Source of the DNA: Corynebacterium yonathiae
Lineage (GTDB): Bacteria; Actinomycetota; Actinomycetes; Mycobacteriales; Mycobacteriaceae
Direction: 5' to 3'
Assembly: GCF_027570195.1 (NCBI RefSeq)
Contig: NZ_JAKMUZ010000021.1
Coordinates: 1 to 46,458, forward strand
DNA length: 46,458 nucleotides
Shown: positions 1 through 9,836 of the stretch, in pieces
Layout of the letters: every line of letters begins with the position of its first letter
Numbering within the stretch: position 1 is the stretch's first letter
Notes under the pieces: generated by a model
Told to the model about the DNA's origin: nothing
The model's input: the letters and a program-made list of their open reading frames with translations, nothing else
Database searches by the model: none
Translations under genes and position numbers: made by a program

Positions 1-20
1 CGGGCGATTGAACTACTGTG

Positions 21-1034
21 TTACCACGCGTTCATTACGTTCAGAACTTGAGTTTTAGAGCGATTGAGCTGATAGCCAAATTGCTCCCAGTTGTGCAGCC
101 CTTGAGCAGGGTAGCTTACAGTCGGATTTAGACCCTGCAGCCGCGCAGCGGTTTCCCACGCGCGAGTAGTCGCATTAGACCCGACTTCTAAGGCTGCCCC
201 CGCAGCTTGATGCTGTGGCAAATAGTGGCTGTCTCCAGGACCAGGGATACCTGATGCCGCAGAAATATATAGATTAGTGTTACGCAATCGAGGAATCAGC
301 AACAGTGGATCGTTTTGGAAGCGCTTCGGATTGAATAGCGATCCGTACATTGCATTGATATTAAAGCCACCAGCATCCAACATGGCCAGACGCATGAAGG
401 TCTGTGCCCCTGGAACAGTGGTAGTCAAGAAACCGGAAAAAGACAGCGCTTGCCTGAATTGATTCGGATGCTTCGCCGCTAGGGTTAGCGCGGCACCAGC
501 GCCCATCGACAAACCAGCAATAGAGTTATTGTTACGTGCAACGCCGAAGTTTCGCTCCAGATAGCCTGGGAGTTCGCTGGTTAGAAACGTCTCCCACTTA
601 TAATTAACCGGATTTGATAGATCATACGTCGCAGGTCCCTGCCAGTCTGCGTAGAAGGATGCAGCTCCGCCCACAGGCATTGCGAGTGTAATGTTATGGG
701 GTTCATAGGTTTTCGCCGCATTAACATCATTTACCCACGCGTTAGTTTGGTTGGTCGCACGCAATCCGTCAAGCAGATAGAGTGCCGCATTTCCGCCTCG
801 CTTTGCTGGCTGGATCTGGACAGGAATATTACGTCCCATTGATTGCGACCAAACATCACAACGCTGAACCCACCATTTGACTTTATCCCATTCACATTTT
901 CCAGTGGAATCATGGCGCAGCCAATCTCGATTAGCTGCTTCCGCAGGCTGGCTACCTGAAACCACTGCGAGACCTAAGGCTACAACGCACGCCATAATGG
1001 CAGATAAGACGCGCCTTTTAGAGAGAGTAGTCAA
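21..1034 (-). CDS. Secreted corynomycolyltransferase (antigen 85 / Cmt family)
   Basis: Alpha/beta-hydrolase esterase that moves mycolic acids between trehalose monomycolate and arabinogalactan or another trehalose in the outer envelope. A basic N-terminus, hydrophobic stretch and an AEA|A cleavage site form a clear signal peptide. The nucleophile elbow GLSMGAG and a C-terminal LHNWEQFGYQL segment, carrying the expected catalytic His, match the antigen 85 family. I chose the TTG start at 1034 because AAGGAG lies five bases before it; an upstream start at 1112 would put 26 non-signal residues before the signal peptide. It is the last gene of the arabinogalactan block, so its product likely decorates the polymer made by its neighbours. 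Which Cmt paralogue it is cannot be told from sequence alone. Confidence 0.9.
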   Translation of the reverse strand: MTTLSKRRVLSAIMACVVALGLAVVSGSQPAEAANRDWLRHDSTGKCEWDKVKWWVQRCDVWSQSMGRNIPVQIQPAKRGGNAALYLLDGLRATNQTNAWVNDVNAAKTYEPHNITLAMPVGGAASFYADWQGPATYDLSNPVNYKWETFLTSELPGYLERNFGVARNNNSIAGLSMGAGAALTLAAKHPNQFRQALSFSGFLTTTVPGAQTFMRLAMLDAGGFNINAMYGSLFNPKRFQNDPLLLIPRLRNTNLYISAASGIPGPGDSHYLPQHQAAGAALEVGSNATTRAWETAARLQGLNPTVSYPAQGLHNWEQFGYQLNRSKTQVLNVMNAW

Positions 1035-1173
1035 CGTTTCTCCTTCAAATCCTACTCGATGCTTCTTACTGAGTACTATCGCTTGTATCCAGCGTCCTAT
1101 TAACAGTTTCAATTTGAAAACATCTTCACAGAATAGTGTAGATGAAGCTCTTCATGCTTTGAGCTGTATGGAA
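1035..1173 (-). other. Intergenic region with a 6+6 inverted repeat
   Basis: This gap between aftB and the mycolyltransferase contains an inverted repeat at 1142-1155 (ATGAAG-CT-CTTCAT) and AT-rich sequence suited to a promoter for the downstream gene. No convincing terminator for aftB is visible. A separate mycolyltransferase promoter is inferred only from the gap and from the strong ribosome binding site. Confidence 0.35.
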
Positions 1174-2868
1174 TTACTGCAAGTAGTCCATCGGATTGGA
1201 GGAAAACGCGAGCGTCCTCCCTTCAGTCAGAGAAAATTTAACATTTTTCCAAAAACGGTCCCAAGTTAAGGGAGACCTGTAGGTATCGAAAAGTCTCTGA
1301 AAATCGTCATTGGCAATCGCCCTCCGAGCCCTGGTTGCCTCGTCCTTATCAATCCACACCGGAATCTCGTCAATATCGACTGCGGAATCTGCCACCTGCC
1401 ACGACATAGCCAAGCTCTTGTCATGCCCGATACGTCCACCCACGATGCGAGGCTGGCGTGCAGCCAACGGGTTGCTGAGGCCAATATCATCCAGCACACG
1501 AATATCTAGCGGCGCATTCATGGAAGACAGACCAAGGTTGAGCAGGTAGACAGTCGGCGGATCGGTACGCGCAGGGTCCGCTGGCGTGGCCATCCAAGAG
1601 AACCTATCTTGCTCCTTGATGTAGAGGAAGGTCATGGCATCGCCTGCCTCTAGTTCGTCGATGCCCTTTTGGTAGTCTTCCATAAACTTAGCTCCGAGGA
1701 AATCTTGGGCACGCATGGGAGGCTCCTGCCGCTGGGTGGCGTAGGTCCAGAAATCACGCTCGTCTACGATGGAAATTTCATCCTCATAAATGCTGCGGTC
1801 CACCGGATGGCCGCGCAGAACGATGACTAGCGCCCAGACCGCACAGAATACAGATACGAACCACGTACGAGTCCCAACGACAAAAATCGGAAGCAGAAGG
1901 GCAAAAAGCGGCAAAAGCAACATGCGGCCATGCATGAAATCTCCGCCCACACGCAGGATGTAGAGCGTGTGAATCACTGCCGCGCCCATAAAAAGATAGG
2001 TCGCGGTGATGGTGGAACGCACCGCGGTGGGACGCAGGTCCACCTTCCACAGACCAGCGATAGCCAGCACAATGAGGGGCAGAAAGAGCCAGTACGGCCC
2101 AACGAAGTCAGCCAAGTAGATAAAGCCCTTGCCCCATTCGGCCCCTGCCGCAGACTTGGCCACAGCCGTGTGCGGTGTTAGAAGACCGTAGTAGCCCATG
2201 CGGAAAAACTCATAGGCCAACGGCAACGGTACTGCGGCGGCAAGAATCTTCCACGAACGGTGGGATACAAGAAGCACTATTCCCACCAAACCGCCGTATA
2301 GAGCGAGGTCTGGGCGCACCAGCCAGGACAGTCCGGCCCAGAAAGCTAGCCAGTACGCGTCGCTATCACTATTAGAGTGGCGGGCCGGTCGCGACCAACG
2401 CAGCAACAGCGACCAAAGCACAGCGAGATAGAGAAGGCACAGGCCCCATTCCAGGCCTGAGGTAAAAAAGTCCCGGGCGGGCGGCAGGGCCAGATACACC
2501 AGCGCACCGGCCGGAAGAACGGTGCCTGTGCGCATGCTTGCCGCAGCGCCCGTACCTACCACCATCGCCGCGACAGCAAGGATGAGCCCCAGGTAAATGG
2601 CGATGCCTTCCAGATTTGCGTGGGTCACCCAGCGCACCAGGAAAATGAGGTACTGCCACAGCGTGGAGGTATTAGCCTCAACGCGTTCGCCCATATTGAA
2701 CACGGGCCCATTTCCGGCTTCGAGGTTTCGCACGGTGCGCAGGACAATGAGTCCGTCATCGGAAATCCAGCGGCGCGCAAAACCGCCCCACAAAGATAAA
2801 ACACCGATCACAAGGGCTGCCGCCGGAGCGCTCCAGCGGGCGATACTCTTGTGGTCGATGTTAAGCAC
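1174..2868 (-). CDS. aftB: Arabinofuranosyltransferase AftB-like (GT-C membrane enzyme)
   Basis: Predicted to add the terminal beta-1,2-linked arabinofuranose to cell-wall arabinan, using decaprenyl-phosphoryl-arabinose outside the membrane. The 564-residue protein has about ten hydrophobic segments, with an acidic RWISDDGLIV motif in the first periplasmic loop (near residue 35) that fits the GT-C catalytic position, and a soluble C-terminal domain from about residue 370. The order mycolyltransferase-aftB-ubiA-PAP2-glfT2 is the conserved actinobacterial arrangement and is the main support for the AftB name. The start is GTG, eight bases after a TAAACT box, with no Shine-Dalgarno sequence, so the gene may also have its own leaderless transcript in the 53-base gap after ubiA. 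Confidence 0.85.
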   Translation of the reverse strand: MLNIDHKSIARWSAPAAALVIGVLSLWGGFARRWISDDGLIVLRTVRNLEAGNGPVFNMGERVEANTSTLWQYLIFLVRWVTHANLEGIAIYLGLILAVAAMVVGTGAAASMRTGTVLPAGALVYLALPPARDFFTSGLEWGLCLLYLAVLWSLLLRWSRPARHSNSDSDAYWLAFWAGLSWLVRPDLALYGGLVGIVLLVSHRSWKILAAAVPLPLAYEFFRMGYYGLLTPHTAVAKSAAGAEWGKGFIYLADFVGPYWLFLPLIVLAIAGLWKVDLRPTAVRSTITATYLFMGAAVIHTLYILRVGGDFMHGRMLLLPLFALLLPIFVVGTRTWFVSVFCAVWALVIVLRGHPVDRSIYEDEISIVDERDFWTYATQRQEPPMRAQDFLGAKFMEDYQKGIDELEAGDAMTFLYIKEQDRFSWMATPADPARTDPPTVYLLNLGLSSMNAPLDIRVLDDIGLSNPLAARQPRIVGGRIGHDKSLAMSWQVADSAVDIDEIPVWIDKDEATRARRAIANDDFQRLFDTYRSPLTWDRFWKNVKFSLTEGRTLAFSSNPMDYLQ

Positions 2869-2876
2869 GGGAAGAA

Positions 2877-2882
2877 AGTTTA
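2877..2882 (-). promoter_or_regulatory. Candidate -10 box for leaderless aftB transcript
   Basis: TAAACT on the minus strand ends eight bases before the aftB GTG. The spacing would place transcription initiation at or within a base or two of the start codon. There is no obvious -35 box. Confidence 0.4.
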
Positions 2883-2921
2883 TCAGCCCGGCGGAAAATT
2901 TCTACATCGATTCAGCTGTGT

Positions 2922-3902
2922 CTAGAACAACGGCATGATATAAACCGCCATCGCGATGCAGCCGAGCCAAGCCAAGGCGAGAACTTGCAACGTGCGATCC
3001 TCAAGTGCAATCTCATCCGGTGCGCCGCCCTGGCCGCGGTCCACATCGGCAGCGTAACGCAGGATGGCGATGGTAAACGGAACCATGGAAACCTGGTACC
3101 ACACGCCACCGGTTTGGGCATCGCTAGCAAGCTCAAAGCCCCACAAGGTGTAGCAGATAACCACCGCGGTGGCGGCTAGCGTCCACACGAAGCGCAGGTA
3201 GGTGGGCGTATATCCCTCCAGTGACTTGCGGATCTTTGCACCGGTCTGTTCCACCAGCAGGATCTCCGAGTAGCGCTTACCGGAGGCCATAAATAGCGAA
3301 CCAAAGGCCGCCACCAGCAGGAACCACTGGGAAAGCTCGATGCCTGCGGCCACGCCACCGGCCATGGTGCGCAGCATGAAGCCAGAGGAAACCAAAGCGA
3401 TATCAATCACCGGCATGTGCTTCCAGCCGAAGCAATAACCCAATTGCAGCGCGATATAAATCGCCATCACGATTGCCAACTGCAGGCCAGCGGTAGCGAG
3501 GAAGGATAGTCCGATGGACAAGCAGATGAGCACGACCGCCATGACGTAGGCGAGCTTGATGGGCAGCACGCCGGAGGCAATCGGCCGGAAGCGCTTGGTC
3601 GGATGCTCCTGGTCCTCTCGCCAGTCCTTTGCATCATTGATCAGATAAATGGAGGAAGCGCCGAGGCAGAAGACGACGAAGGCCAAGAGGACATCGACAA
3701 GCACGCGCCCATGAAACAACGCATCGGCGCCGGCCGCGGCGGGGGCCGCCAGTACTAGGACGTTTTTGACCCATTGCTTGGGGCGCAGGGCTTTAATCAT
3801 GCCATCGACAAGATTCTTCGGCGGCTTGCGCTTGCGGCCCGTATCTACGCCAGAGGTATGCGGTTCCGAATGGAAAAAGTGCTGGTTTCCATCATCACTC
3901 AT
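2922..3902 (-). CDS. ubiA: Decaprenyl-phosphate phosphoribosyltransferase (UbiA family)
   Basis: Transfers 5-phosphoribose from PRPP to decaprenyl phosphate, the first committed step towards the arabinose donor decaprenyl-phosphoryl-arabinose. The 326-residue protein is a polytopic UbiA prenyltransferase. The first aspartate-rich motif is seen as NDAKDWREDQEHPTKRFRP, the form typical of the mycobacterial and corynebacterial DPPR synthases rather than quinone-pathway UbiA. A cytosolic, basic N-terminus of about 35 residues precedes the first membrane segment. AAAGGA lies seven bases before the ATG. Its start lies inside the end of the PAP2 gene (8-base overlap), so translation is probably coupled. 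Confidence 0.92.
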   Translation of the reverse strand: MSDDGNQHFFHSEPHTSGVDTGRKRKPPKNLVDGMIKALRPKQWVKNVLVLAAPAAAGADALFHGRVLVDVLLAFVVFCLGASSIYLINDAKDWREDQEHPTKRFRPIASGVLPIKLAYVMAVVLICLSIGLSFLATAGLQLAIVMAIYIALQLGYCFGWKHMPVIDIALVSSGFMLRTMAGGVAAGIELSQWFLLVAAFGSLFMASGKRYSEILLVEQTGAKIRKSLEGYTPTYLRFVWTLAATAVVICYTLWGFELASDAQTGGVWYQVSMVPFTIAILRYAADVDRGQGGAPDEIALEDRTLQVLALAWLGCIAMAVYIMPLF

Positions 3903-4410
3903 GCTTCATTCCTTTCATCACGACCTCTGCGGTAGCAGCGCCGATGGCCGCACCCACTGCCGTATCTGTTGGATAGTGCACTCCGAGCACCATACGCGAT
4001 GCCATCATCACCGGCACGCCGAGCAGCGGTGCCTTGCGGCCAGTAAGGCGGCTGACCGCCACCAAGAAAGCGGTAGTTGAGGTCGCATGCGAGCTGGGGA
4101 AAGATAGCTTGGAGGGAGTCTTTACCCCCACGCGCACGTACGGATAATCCGGACGCTTACGGCGCACAATGCGCTTGAGCACCACGCTGGCGGCGTGCGC
4201 GAGAAAAGCAGCAGCGCCCACCCGGATCCAGCCCTCACGGCGGCGCTTATCGACGCCCGCCCCTACCGCAGCACTGCCCATCCAGCCCAGGGCATGCTCG
4301 CCCCAGTGGCTGAGCCCGCGGGCGGTGGGAAGCACGCCGGGCACGTCAAAGGCCGCGCCCTGGATGGATTCGAGGATGCGCGATTCTGCTACGGAAAGTT
4401 TATTGGGCAT
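3895..4410 (-). CDS. PAP2-family phosphatase, probable decaprenyl-phosphoribose-5-phosphate phosphatase
   Basis: Member of the type 2 phosphatidic acid phosphatase superfamily, 171 residues. All three motifs are present: KRIVRRKRP, PSSHATS and SRMVLGVHYPTD, with the conserved Arg and His residues. Lying between glfT2 and ubiA, it most likely removes the 5-phosphate from decaprenyl-phosphoryl-5-phosphoribose, the step assigned to the Rv3807c-type protein in mycobacteria. Its start overlaps the end of glfT2 by 11 bases and its end overlaps ubiA by 8 bases, so the three genes form a tightly coupled translation unit. Substrate assignment is inference from context; the fold and catalytic residues are seen directly. 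Confidence 0.88.
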   Translation of the reverse strand: MPNKLSVAESRILESIQGAAFDVPGVLPTARGLSHWGEHALGWMGSAAVGAGVDKRRREGWIRVGAAAFLAHAASVVLKRIVRRKRPDYPYVRVGVKTPSKLSFPSSHATSTTAFLVAVSRLTGRKAPLLGVPVMMASRMVLGVHYPTDTAVGAAIGAATAEVVMKGMKHE

Positions 4411-6352
4411 CGAAGACCTTCTTCCAAGACTCGCGCGAAGTCAGCTCCGGTTGCGCCGCGCGGTATTCAGCGCGCAGGTCATCAAAGTTTTCCTCGATCT
4501 CCTTCAGTAGCTCGCGGGTCTGCGATACGAGGTCTTTGGCCAGGTCGCGGTCGCGCTTACGGAAGGCCACGCCGGTACCACCTGCGGTAGAGACGGTGGC
4601 AGAGTCCACGCGGGAAAGGGTAAACCACCGGGCCTCCTCCGGAGTGAGGTTAAGCTGAGGCGCCTCGTGGTGCGCAGCGTCTTCCTTGCTCACGAGGTGC
4701 TTGAGCCCCTTGATGGCCCACGGGATCTTCTTAATCTTGGCTAGGCGGCCGCCGATATTGCGCGTAGGCACACCCGGCGCGCCGGTGGGAGCGGGCAGCT
4801 CATCGGCAGATTCCAAGATGACGGCATCAGAGTAGTTCTTGCGGATTTCCGCGATGCGCGGCAACGAGGACTCCAGGATGTCAAAGAGATGGTCCGGCCC
4901 CGCCAGGAAGTCCCGCATAGCTTCAATCTGGATGGCCATGGTGGAGTATTCCATGCACATGGTGTGCTTGAGTGTGGACTTGAAGATGGATTTGGTAATG
5001 CCCTTGGCTGGCCCCTCGTGGTACATCGCGGCCACGATGAGGCGGTTGCGCAGGTGGAAATAGGCCTGCCAATCGATGGCATCATCTTTATCGGCCCAAG
5101 CCATATGCCAGATGGCGGCACCCGGCCAAGTCACTGTGGGGAATCCATTGCGCGCCGCGCGCAGGGAGTACTCGGTATCGTCCCACTTGATAAAGAGCGG
5201 CAGCGGCTGGCCGTTGGTCTCCGCCACGATGCGCGGGAAGAGGCACATCCACCAGCCGTTGTACTCCACGTCAACGCGACGGTGCAGCGCGCGGGAATCG
5301 TATTTCTTCGGATCTAGGTGGGTTTCGCGGGTACCGATGGCGCGCAGCGGGTACTTGGCAAAGTCGTGATCATAGACGGCGTGCGGTGCTGCGCCCCACA
5401 TAAAGTCGGCGCGATTGACCTGCTCGCCGGTAGTGCGCAGCTGGGAACGCTCCTGCAGGTTGAGCATCTGGCCACCGACGATAATGGGTTTGGCGGCGTA
5501 GCGGGCCGCTTGCACCGCGCGCAGCACTGAATCCGGTTCGATAGCGATGTCATCATCCATATACAGGATGAACGGGGATTCGGTATTTTCCAGCGCCTCG
5601 TACATGATGCGGGAGTAGCCACCGGAGCCGCCCAGGTTGCCCTGACGGAATTCGCGGAACCGCTCGCCAAAGTGGGCCACTGCCTCGTTGTACCCCGGTT
5701 CATCGGCTGGATGCTGGTTTCCTTGGTCCGGCATGAGGACAAAGTCAATGATTTCATCGACTACCGGGTCCTCGGCCAATGCCTTAAGCGCTGCTACGGC
5801 ATCGGTCGGGCGATTGAAGGTAGGAATTCCAACTGTCACGCGCTTGTCCTGCGCCGGCTGCTCGGTACCATCCGGCAGCACCTGTGGTCCGGGGGCATGG
5901 GGGGAGCACCAGGCGGCGTCGGCAAGCGTGGTTTCCTGCTCGGCGGTGATATCAAACCACAGCCAGCCACCGTCCTCGAAGTTTTTGAGCGGTAGCTCAA
6001 ACTCATGGTGACCGGTGCCTACCAGGTGGTTGGCCACGGAAATGCGCTGGCCATCTTGCTTGGAGCGATAGAGGGAAATATTTGCTTGGCCCTCAATGTC
6101 CAAGCTCAGGATAACGGAGCGCAGCTGGGACCAACGGCGCCAATAGGAAGCCGGGAAGGCGTTGAAGTAGGTCTCAAAAGAGGCTTCCTCGCCAGCAGGG
6201 ATAGTAACGGACGTGCGGTTAAACCAGCTGAGTCGTTCACGGTTTTGCTCGGCCTCGATGAGGTAGAGCATCCGCACATCAAAGGGCTCTCCGCGCTTTG
6301 GCAGCAGGATGCGCTGCAGCGGCTCATGGGCCTGGGTGTTGTTGGCGGTCAC
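4400..6352 (-). CDS. glfT2: Galactofuranosyltransferase GlfT2
   Basis: Polymerising GT-A glycosyltransferase that builds the galactan chain of arabinogalactan from UDP-galactofuranose on the cytoplasmic face. The 650-residue protein has an N-terminal beta-rich domain (to about residue 165), a GT2 core starting VTVGIPTFNRP, the metal-binding YMDDDIAIEPD motif near residue 265, and a segment WADKDDAIDWQAYFHLRNR in the region of the second catalytic aspartates. The C-terminal helical part completes the usual GlfT2 length. The start shown is GTG; a GGAG lies some 13 bases upstream, farther than ideal, so the exact start is less sure than the identity. It is the first gene of the glfT2-PAP2-ubiA-aftB run. 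Confidence 0.95.
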   Translation of the reverse strand: MTANNTQAHEPLQRILLPKRGEPFDVRMLYLIEAEQNRERLSWFNRTSVTIPAGEEASFETYFNAFPASYWRRWSQLRSVILSLDIEGQANISLYRSKQDGQRISVANHLVGTGHHEFELPLKNFEDGGWLWFDITAEQETTLADAAWCSPHAPGPQVLPDGTEQPAQDKRVTVGIPTFNRPTDAVAALKALAEDPVVDEIIDFVLMPDQGNQHPADEPGYNEAVAHFGERFREFRQGNLGGSGGYSRIMYEALENTESPFILYMDDDIAIEPDSVLRAVQAARYAAKPIIVGGQMLNLQERSQLRTTGEQVNRADFMWGAAPHAVYDHDFAKYPLRAIGTRETHLDPKKYDSRALHRRVDVEYNGWWMCLFPRIVAETNGQPLPLFIKWDDTEYSLRAARNGFPTVTWPGAAIWHMAWADKDDAIDWQAYFHLRNRLIVAAMYHEGPAKGITKSIFKSTLKHTMCMEYSTMAIQIEAMRDFLAGPDHLFDILESSLPRIAEIRKNYSDAVILESADELPAPTGAPGVPTRNIGGRLAKIKKIPWAIKGLKHLVSKEDAAHHEAPQLNLTPEEARWFTLSRVDSATVSTAGGTGVAFRKRDRDLAKDLVSQTRELLKEIEENFDDLRAEYRAAQPELTSRESWKKVFDAQ

Positions 6353-6458
6353 GATAGCTTCGATTCTCCAAACGGTATAAACAGTAGTCAGCGATTTAGC
6401 GTAGTTGCTTTTGCATAAGTACTACGGTTTACACGCGGGGCCCGTAAAATGGAACATC
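6353..6458. promoter_or_regulatory. Divergent promoter region glfT2 / DUF5129-type gene
   Basis: Short spacer between two divergent genes. On the plus strand TAAAAT at 6445-6450 lies eight bases before the ATG at 6459 and can serve as the -10 of a nearly leaderless transcript. On the minus strand several TA-rich hexamers could serve glfT2 and I cannot choose between them. Confidence 0.4.
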
Positions 6459-7721
6459 ATGAGATGGGTTTCTTGCGCGGCAGCAGTAGGTCTTCTTACT
6501 GTAGCCAGCGCCCCCGCCACTCTCGCGGAGGAAAAGCCTGCGGTGGAGTTTTTAGACCACGCCCAGATCCTCAGTGATTCGGACGAAGACGCCATAAAAT
6601 CCCAAGCGCAGTCCATGCATCTTCCCAATTCCGTACACGCGGTTCTCTACGCTACTTATCCGACTTCTGGTGAGGATTTTTCCCGCACTCTCTTCCATGA
6701 TTTGGCCCATGAGCACCCACAGTTCGTCAGTGGCGATGCGTTGCGGAAGAATGTGCTCGTTATCGCCGTAGGCTTTGAGCCCAATAGCATGGCTGTCCAC
6801 TGCGGCACTGAGGTGTGCCAAGACATCAAGATTAATGACGAGGGCCGCGTGGACGGGATCTTGGATCAAATGCGGTCGGCGCTAGCGGATGATGACTATA
6901 CCGTCGGCATGATCTTAGCCACGCGTGCCGCCGCGGATACGACCGTGCGCCGGCAATATACGCAGGATAAGCCCACGTGGTCCGTGTTCATCGCCGCCAC
7001 GTTAGTGATCGTGCTCCTTGGCACGGTTGGGCTCATTGCCTACCTATTTGTCCGCCGCGCCCGCCTGCGCCAGCGCTTTAACTATATTGAGAGAGCTCGC
7101 GACGAGGCCGAAGATCTCATCACACACACGGGATCACGGATTAATGCCCTGCAGTCCCCCTTGGCGGGCGACCACCTAAAGAGGCAATGGCGCTCTTTAG
7201 TCAATCGGCACATTGATGCGCGACCGATCCTGAAAACACTGGAGAGCATCCAGGATTATTCCTTGCATGCAGCCTCCATCAAGGAGGCCTACGAGGCACT
7301 CAAGCAGATCAAAACGGCCGCAACGCAAATAGATTCCTTGGAAAGGTTCTGCGACGGCGATACTGCGGTGCGTGACAGCGAGGTGCAATGGCTGCTTAGC
7401 GACGCCCGAGCGGCACTCTCCCGCCAGCCCGACAATGCCAGCCTGCACCAGATTACTCAGCGCATTAACGACCTATCTCAGGATCTGTCGCGGGAAGACT
7501 TCGACTCTGCCTTCGCACGACTATTGGCGGACTACCACCCTCTGGTGGGCGCGCTTCCTGAAAGACTGTATCCGCAGCGCGACCGCAAAATCCCCCCTCT
7601 ACTGGGAACGCCAGAGTGGCGCCCCGGCATGGGCACGCATTACATGCCCTATAGATTTGCGGGCTTCTGGGTGGCCAATAATAACGTCTCCTCCCAGCTG
7701 CCCAACCCGTACCGCTTCTAG
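6459..7721 (+). CDS. DUF5129-type exported membrane protein
   Basis: Probable membrane-anchored envelope protein of unknown function. After a signal peptide (MRWVSCAAAVGLLTVASAPATLAEE) comes an extracellular domain resembling the TPM/DUF5129 fold, with VEFLDHAQILSDSDEDAIKS near its start. A single membrane segment lies at about residues 178-200, followed by a basic RRARLRQRF stop-transfer stretch and a helical, charged cytoplasmic region of about 200 residues. I used the ATG at 6459 because it begins directly with the signal peptide; an upstream in-frame start would add 18 unlikely residues. Divergent from glfT2, it may belong to wall assembly, but that is only context. The stop codon overlaps that of the next gene on the opposite strand (CTAG). 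Confidence 0.8.
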   Translation: MRWVSCAAAVGLLTVASAPATLAEEKPAVEFLDHAQILSDSDEDAIKSQAQSMHLPNSVHAVLYATYPTSGEDFSRTLFHDLAHEHPQFVSGDALRKNVLVIAVGFEPNSMAVHCGTEVCQDIKINDEGRVDGILDQMRSALADDDYTVGMILATRAAADTTVRRQYTQDKPTWSVFIAATLVIVLLGTVGLIAYLFVRRARLRQRFNYIERARDEAEDLITHTGSRINALQSPLAGDHLKRQWRSLVNRHIDARPILKTLESIQDYSLHAASIKEAYEALKQIKTAATQIDSLERFCDGDTAVRDSEVQWLLSDARAALSRQPDNASLHQITQRINDLSQDLSREDFDSAFARLLADYHPLVGALPERLYPQRDRKIPPLLGTPEWRPGMGTHYMPYRFAGFWVANNNVSSQLPNPYRF

Positions 7722-8305
7722 GCGTTGACCGCCTCGGTTACCGGATCGATGCCTAGTTTATTGAGCATATAAAGCACGCGAGCTTCGAGGTCATCGGCCA
7801 ATTCGCGGGCCTGCTCCACGGTGTCGGCGGCAACGATATCCCAGATTTTGATGTCCTTGCCCGCCTCATCGCGTTCAACCTCGCGGCCCAAGAACACGAT
7901 GTAATCCGGCATCGCCACCGTGCGCACCTCATCGAGGTACTTATTCGGAGCCTCACCCATGCCGCGCTCGTTCATGACGTGCGCGAGGTGGCCTTCGGCT
8001 TCGTTTTCTGGGTGGGCAACAGCGGTATCTACAAACAGGGCCTCGCCAGCATGCTTGCGGGTAAGTTCCGCTGCGGCTTGGGCCAGCGCATTATTAGTAC
8101 CGGCAGCAAAGCGAATATGAAGACGGTGAGCACCGAAATATTCGCGCACTTCGCGTTCCACCAACAGTGGCACGAATTCATCGAGCTCAGCCTTCTTGGT
8201 GTGCTTGGCAATAACCTCATCGAGTTTGGTGTCGATTTCCGCGGTCGCGTACTCGTGGCCGTAGTTCTCGTGCAGATCCTGGCGCAGGGTTTCAAACTGA
8301 TTCAT
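7718..8305 (-). CDS. ArsC / low-molecular-weight phosphatase-fold protein lacking the catalytic cysteine
   Basis: 195-residue cytosolic protein. Residues 1-55 resemble the three-helix bundle that precedes some actinobacterial arsenate reductases. From about residue 60 the order of elements follows the ArsC/LMW-phosphatase fold: strand LHIRFAAGT, a helix, FVDTAVAHPEN, an ERGMGEAPNK segment, DEVRTVAMPDYIVFLG, then KIWDIVAADTVEQARELADDLEARVLYML. In active enzymes the first loop reads C-x5-R-S; here it is AAGTNNALAQ, with no Cys and no Arg. It is therefore probably a pseudoenzyme, perhaps a binding or regulatory protein. The fold assignment is my reading by pattern and should be checked by a structure search. 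The gene lies downstream of glf. Confidence 0.75.
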   Translation of the reverse strand: MNQFETLRQDLHENYGHEYATAEIDTKLDEVIAKHTKKAELDEFVPLLVEREVREYFGAHRLHIRFAAGTNNALAQAAAELTRKHAGEALFVDTAVAHPENEAEGHLAHVMNERGMGEAPNKYLDEVRTVAMPDYIVFLGREVERDEAGKDIKIWDIVAADTVEQARELADDLEARVLYMLNKLGIDPVTEAVNA

Positions 8306-8370
8306 TGTTATCCCCTTTCTCGGGTTATTGTCCCGTTTGCTAATTGTTAATCTACAGTTAACTTTACAGG

Positions 8371-8571
8371 TTAACGGTGGGTTAAGTCAAACGGTTGGGA
8401 GTAACCCAATAGTTTTCTGCACCGAAAACGCGGAAAGGCCCGCCGGGAGTTCCGGCAGGCCTTCTTGGACTGTTCCTTCTTTTTATCGGGAATGCGCGCT
8501 GCGCGGCTACGCAATTTCAGGTGCTCCTGCAGCCGCTCCGGCGACATTTTCCACATGCGGCGGTCAGCCAT
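8371..8571 (-). CDS. Small basic protein of unknown function
   Basis: 66-codon ORF, rich in Lys and Arg (N-terminus MADRRMWKMSPERLQEHLKL). Its support is a near-perfect ribosome binding site, AAAGGAGGTGA, four bases before the ATG, and a position 40 bases after glf on the same strand. A 12-base-pair hairpin (8435-8463) lies inside the last third of the ORF, so the C-terminal residues after about codon 36 may be an artefact of reading through a transcription stop, or the transcript may lack a stop codon. No family recognised. Confidence 0.6.
   Translation of the reverse strand: MADRRMWKMSPERLQEHLKLRSRAARIPDKKKEQSKKACRNSRRAFPRFRCRKLLGYSQPFDLTHR
8435..8463. terminator. Strong hairpin, possible terminator for glf and the small ORF
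   Basis: Twelve-base-pair stem (AAGGCCCGCCGG with its complement, one G-T pair on the minus strand) around a five-base loop. T runs are short on both sides (TTT on the minus side, broken T-rich sequence on the plus side), so its efficiency as an intrinsic terminator is uncertain. Confidence 0.5.
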
Positions 8572-8611
8572 GCCGTCACCTCCTTTCCTAAGAGGTGATC
8601 AAGCATAGCGC

Positions 8612-9826
<1,215 letters not shown>

Positions 9827-9836
9827 CTACAGCACC

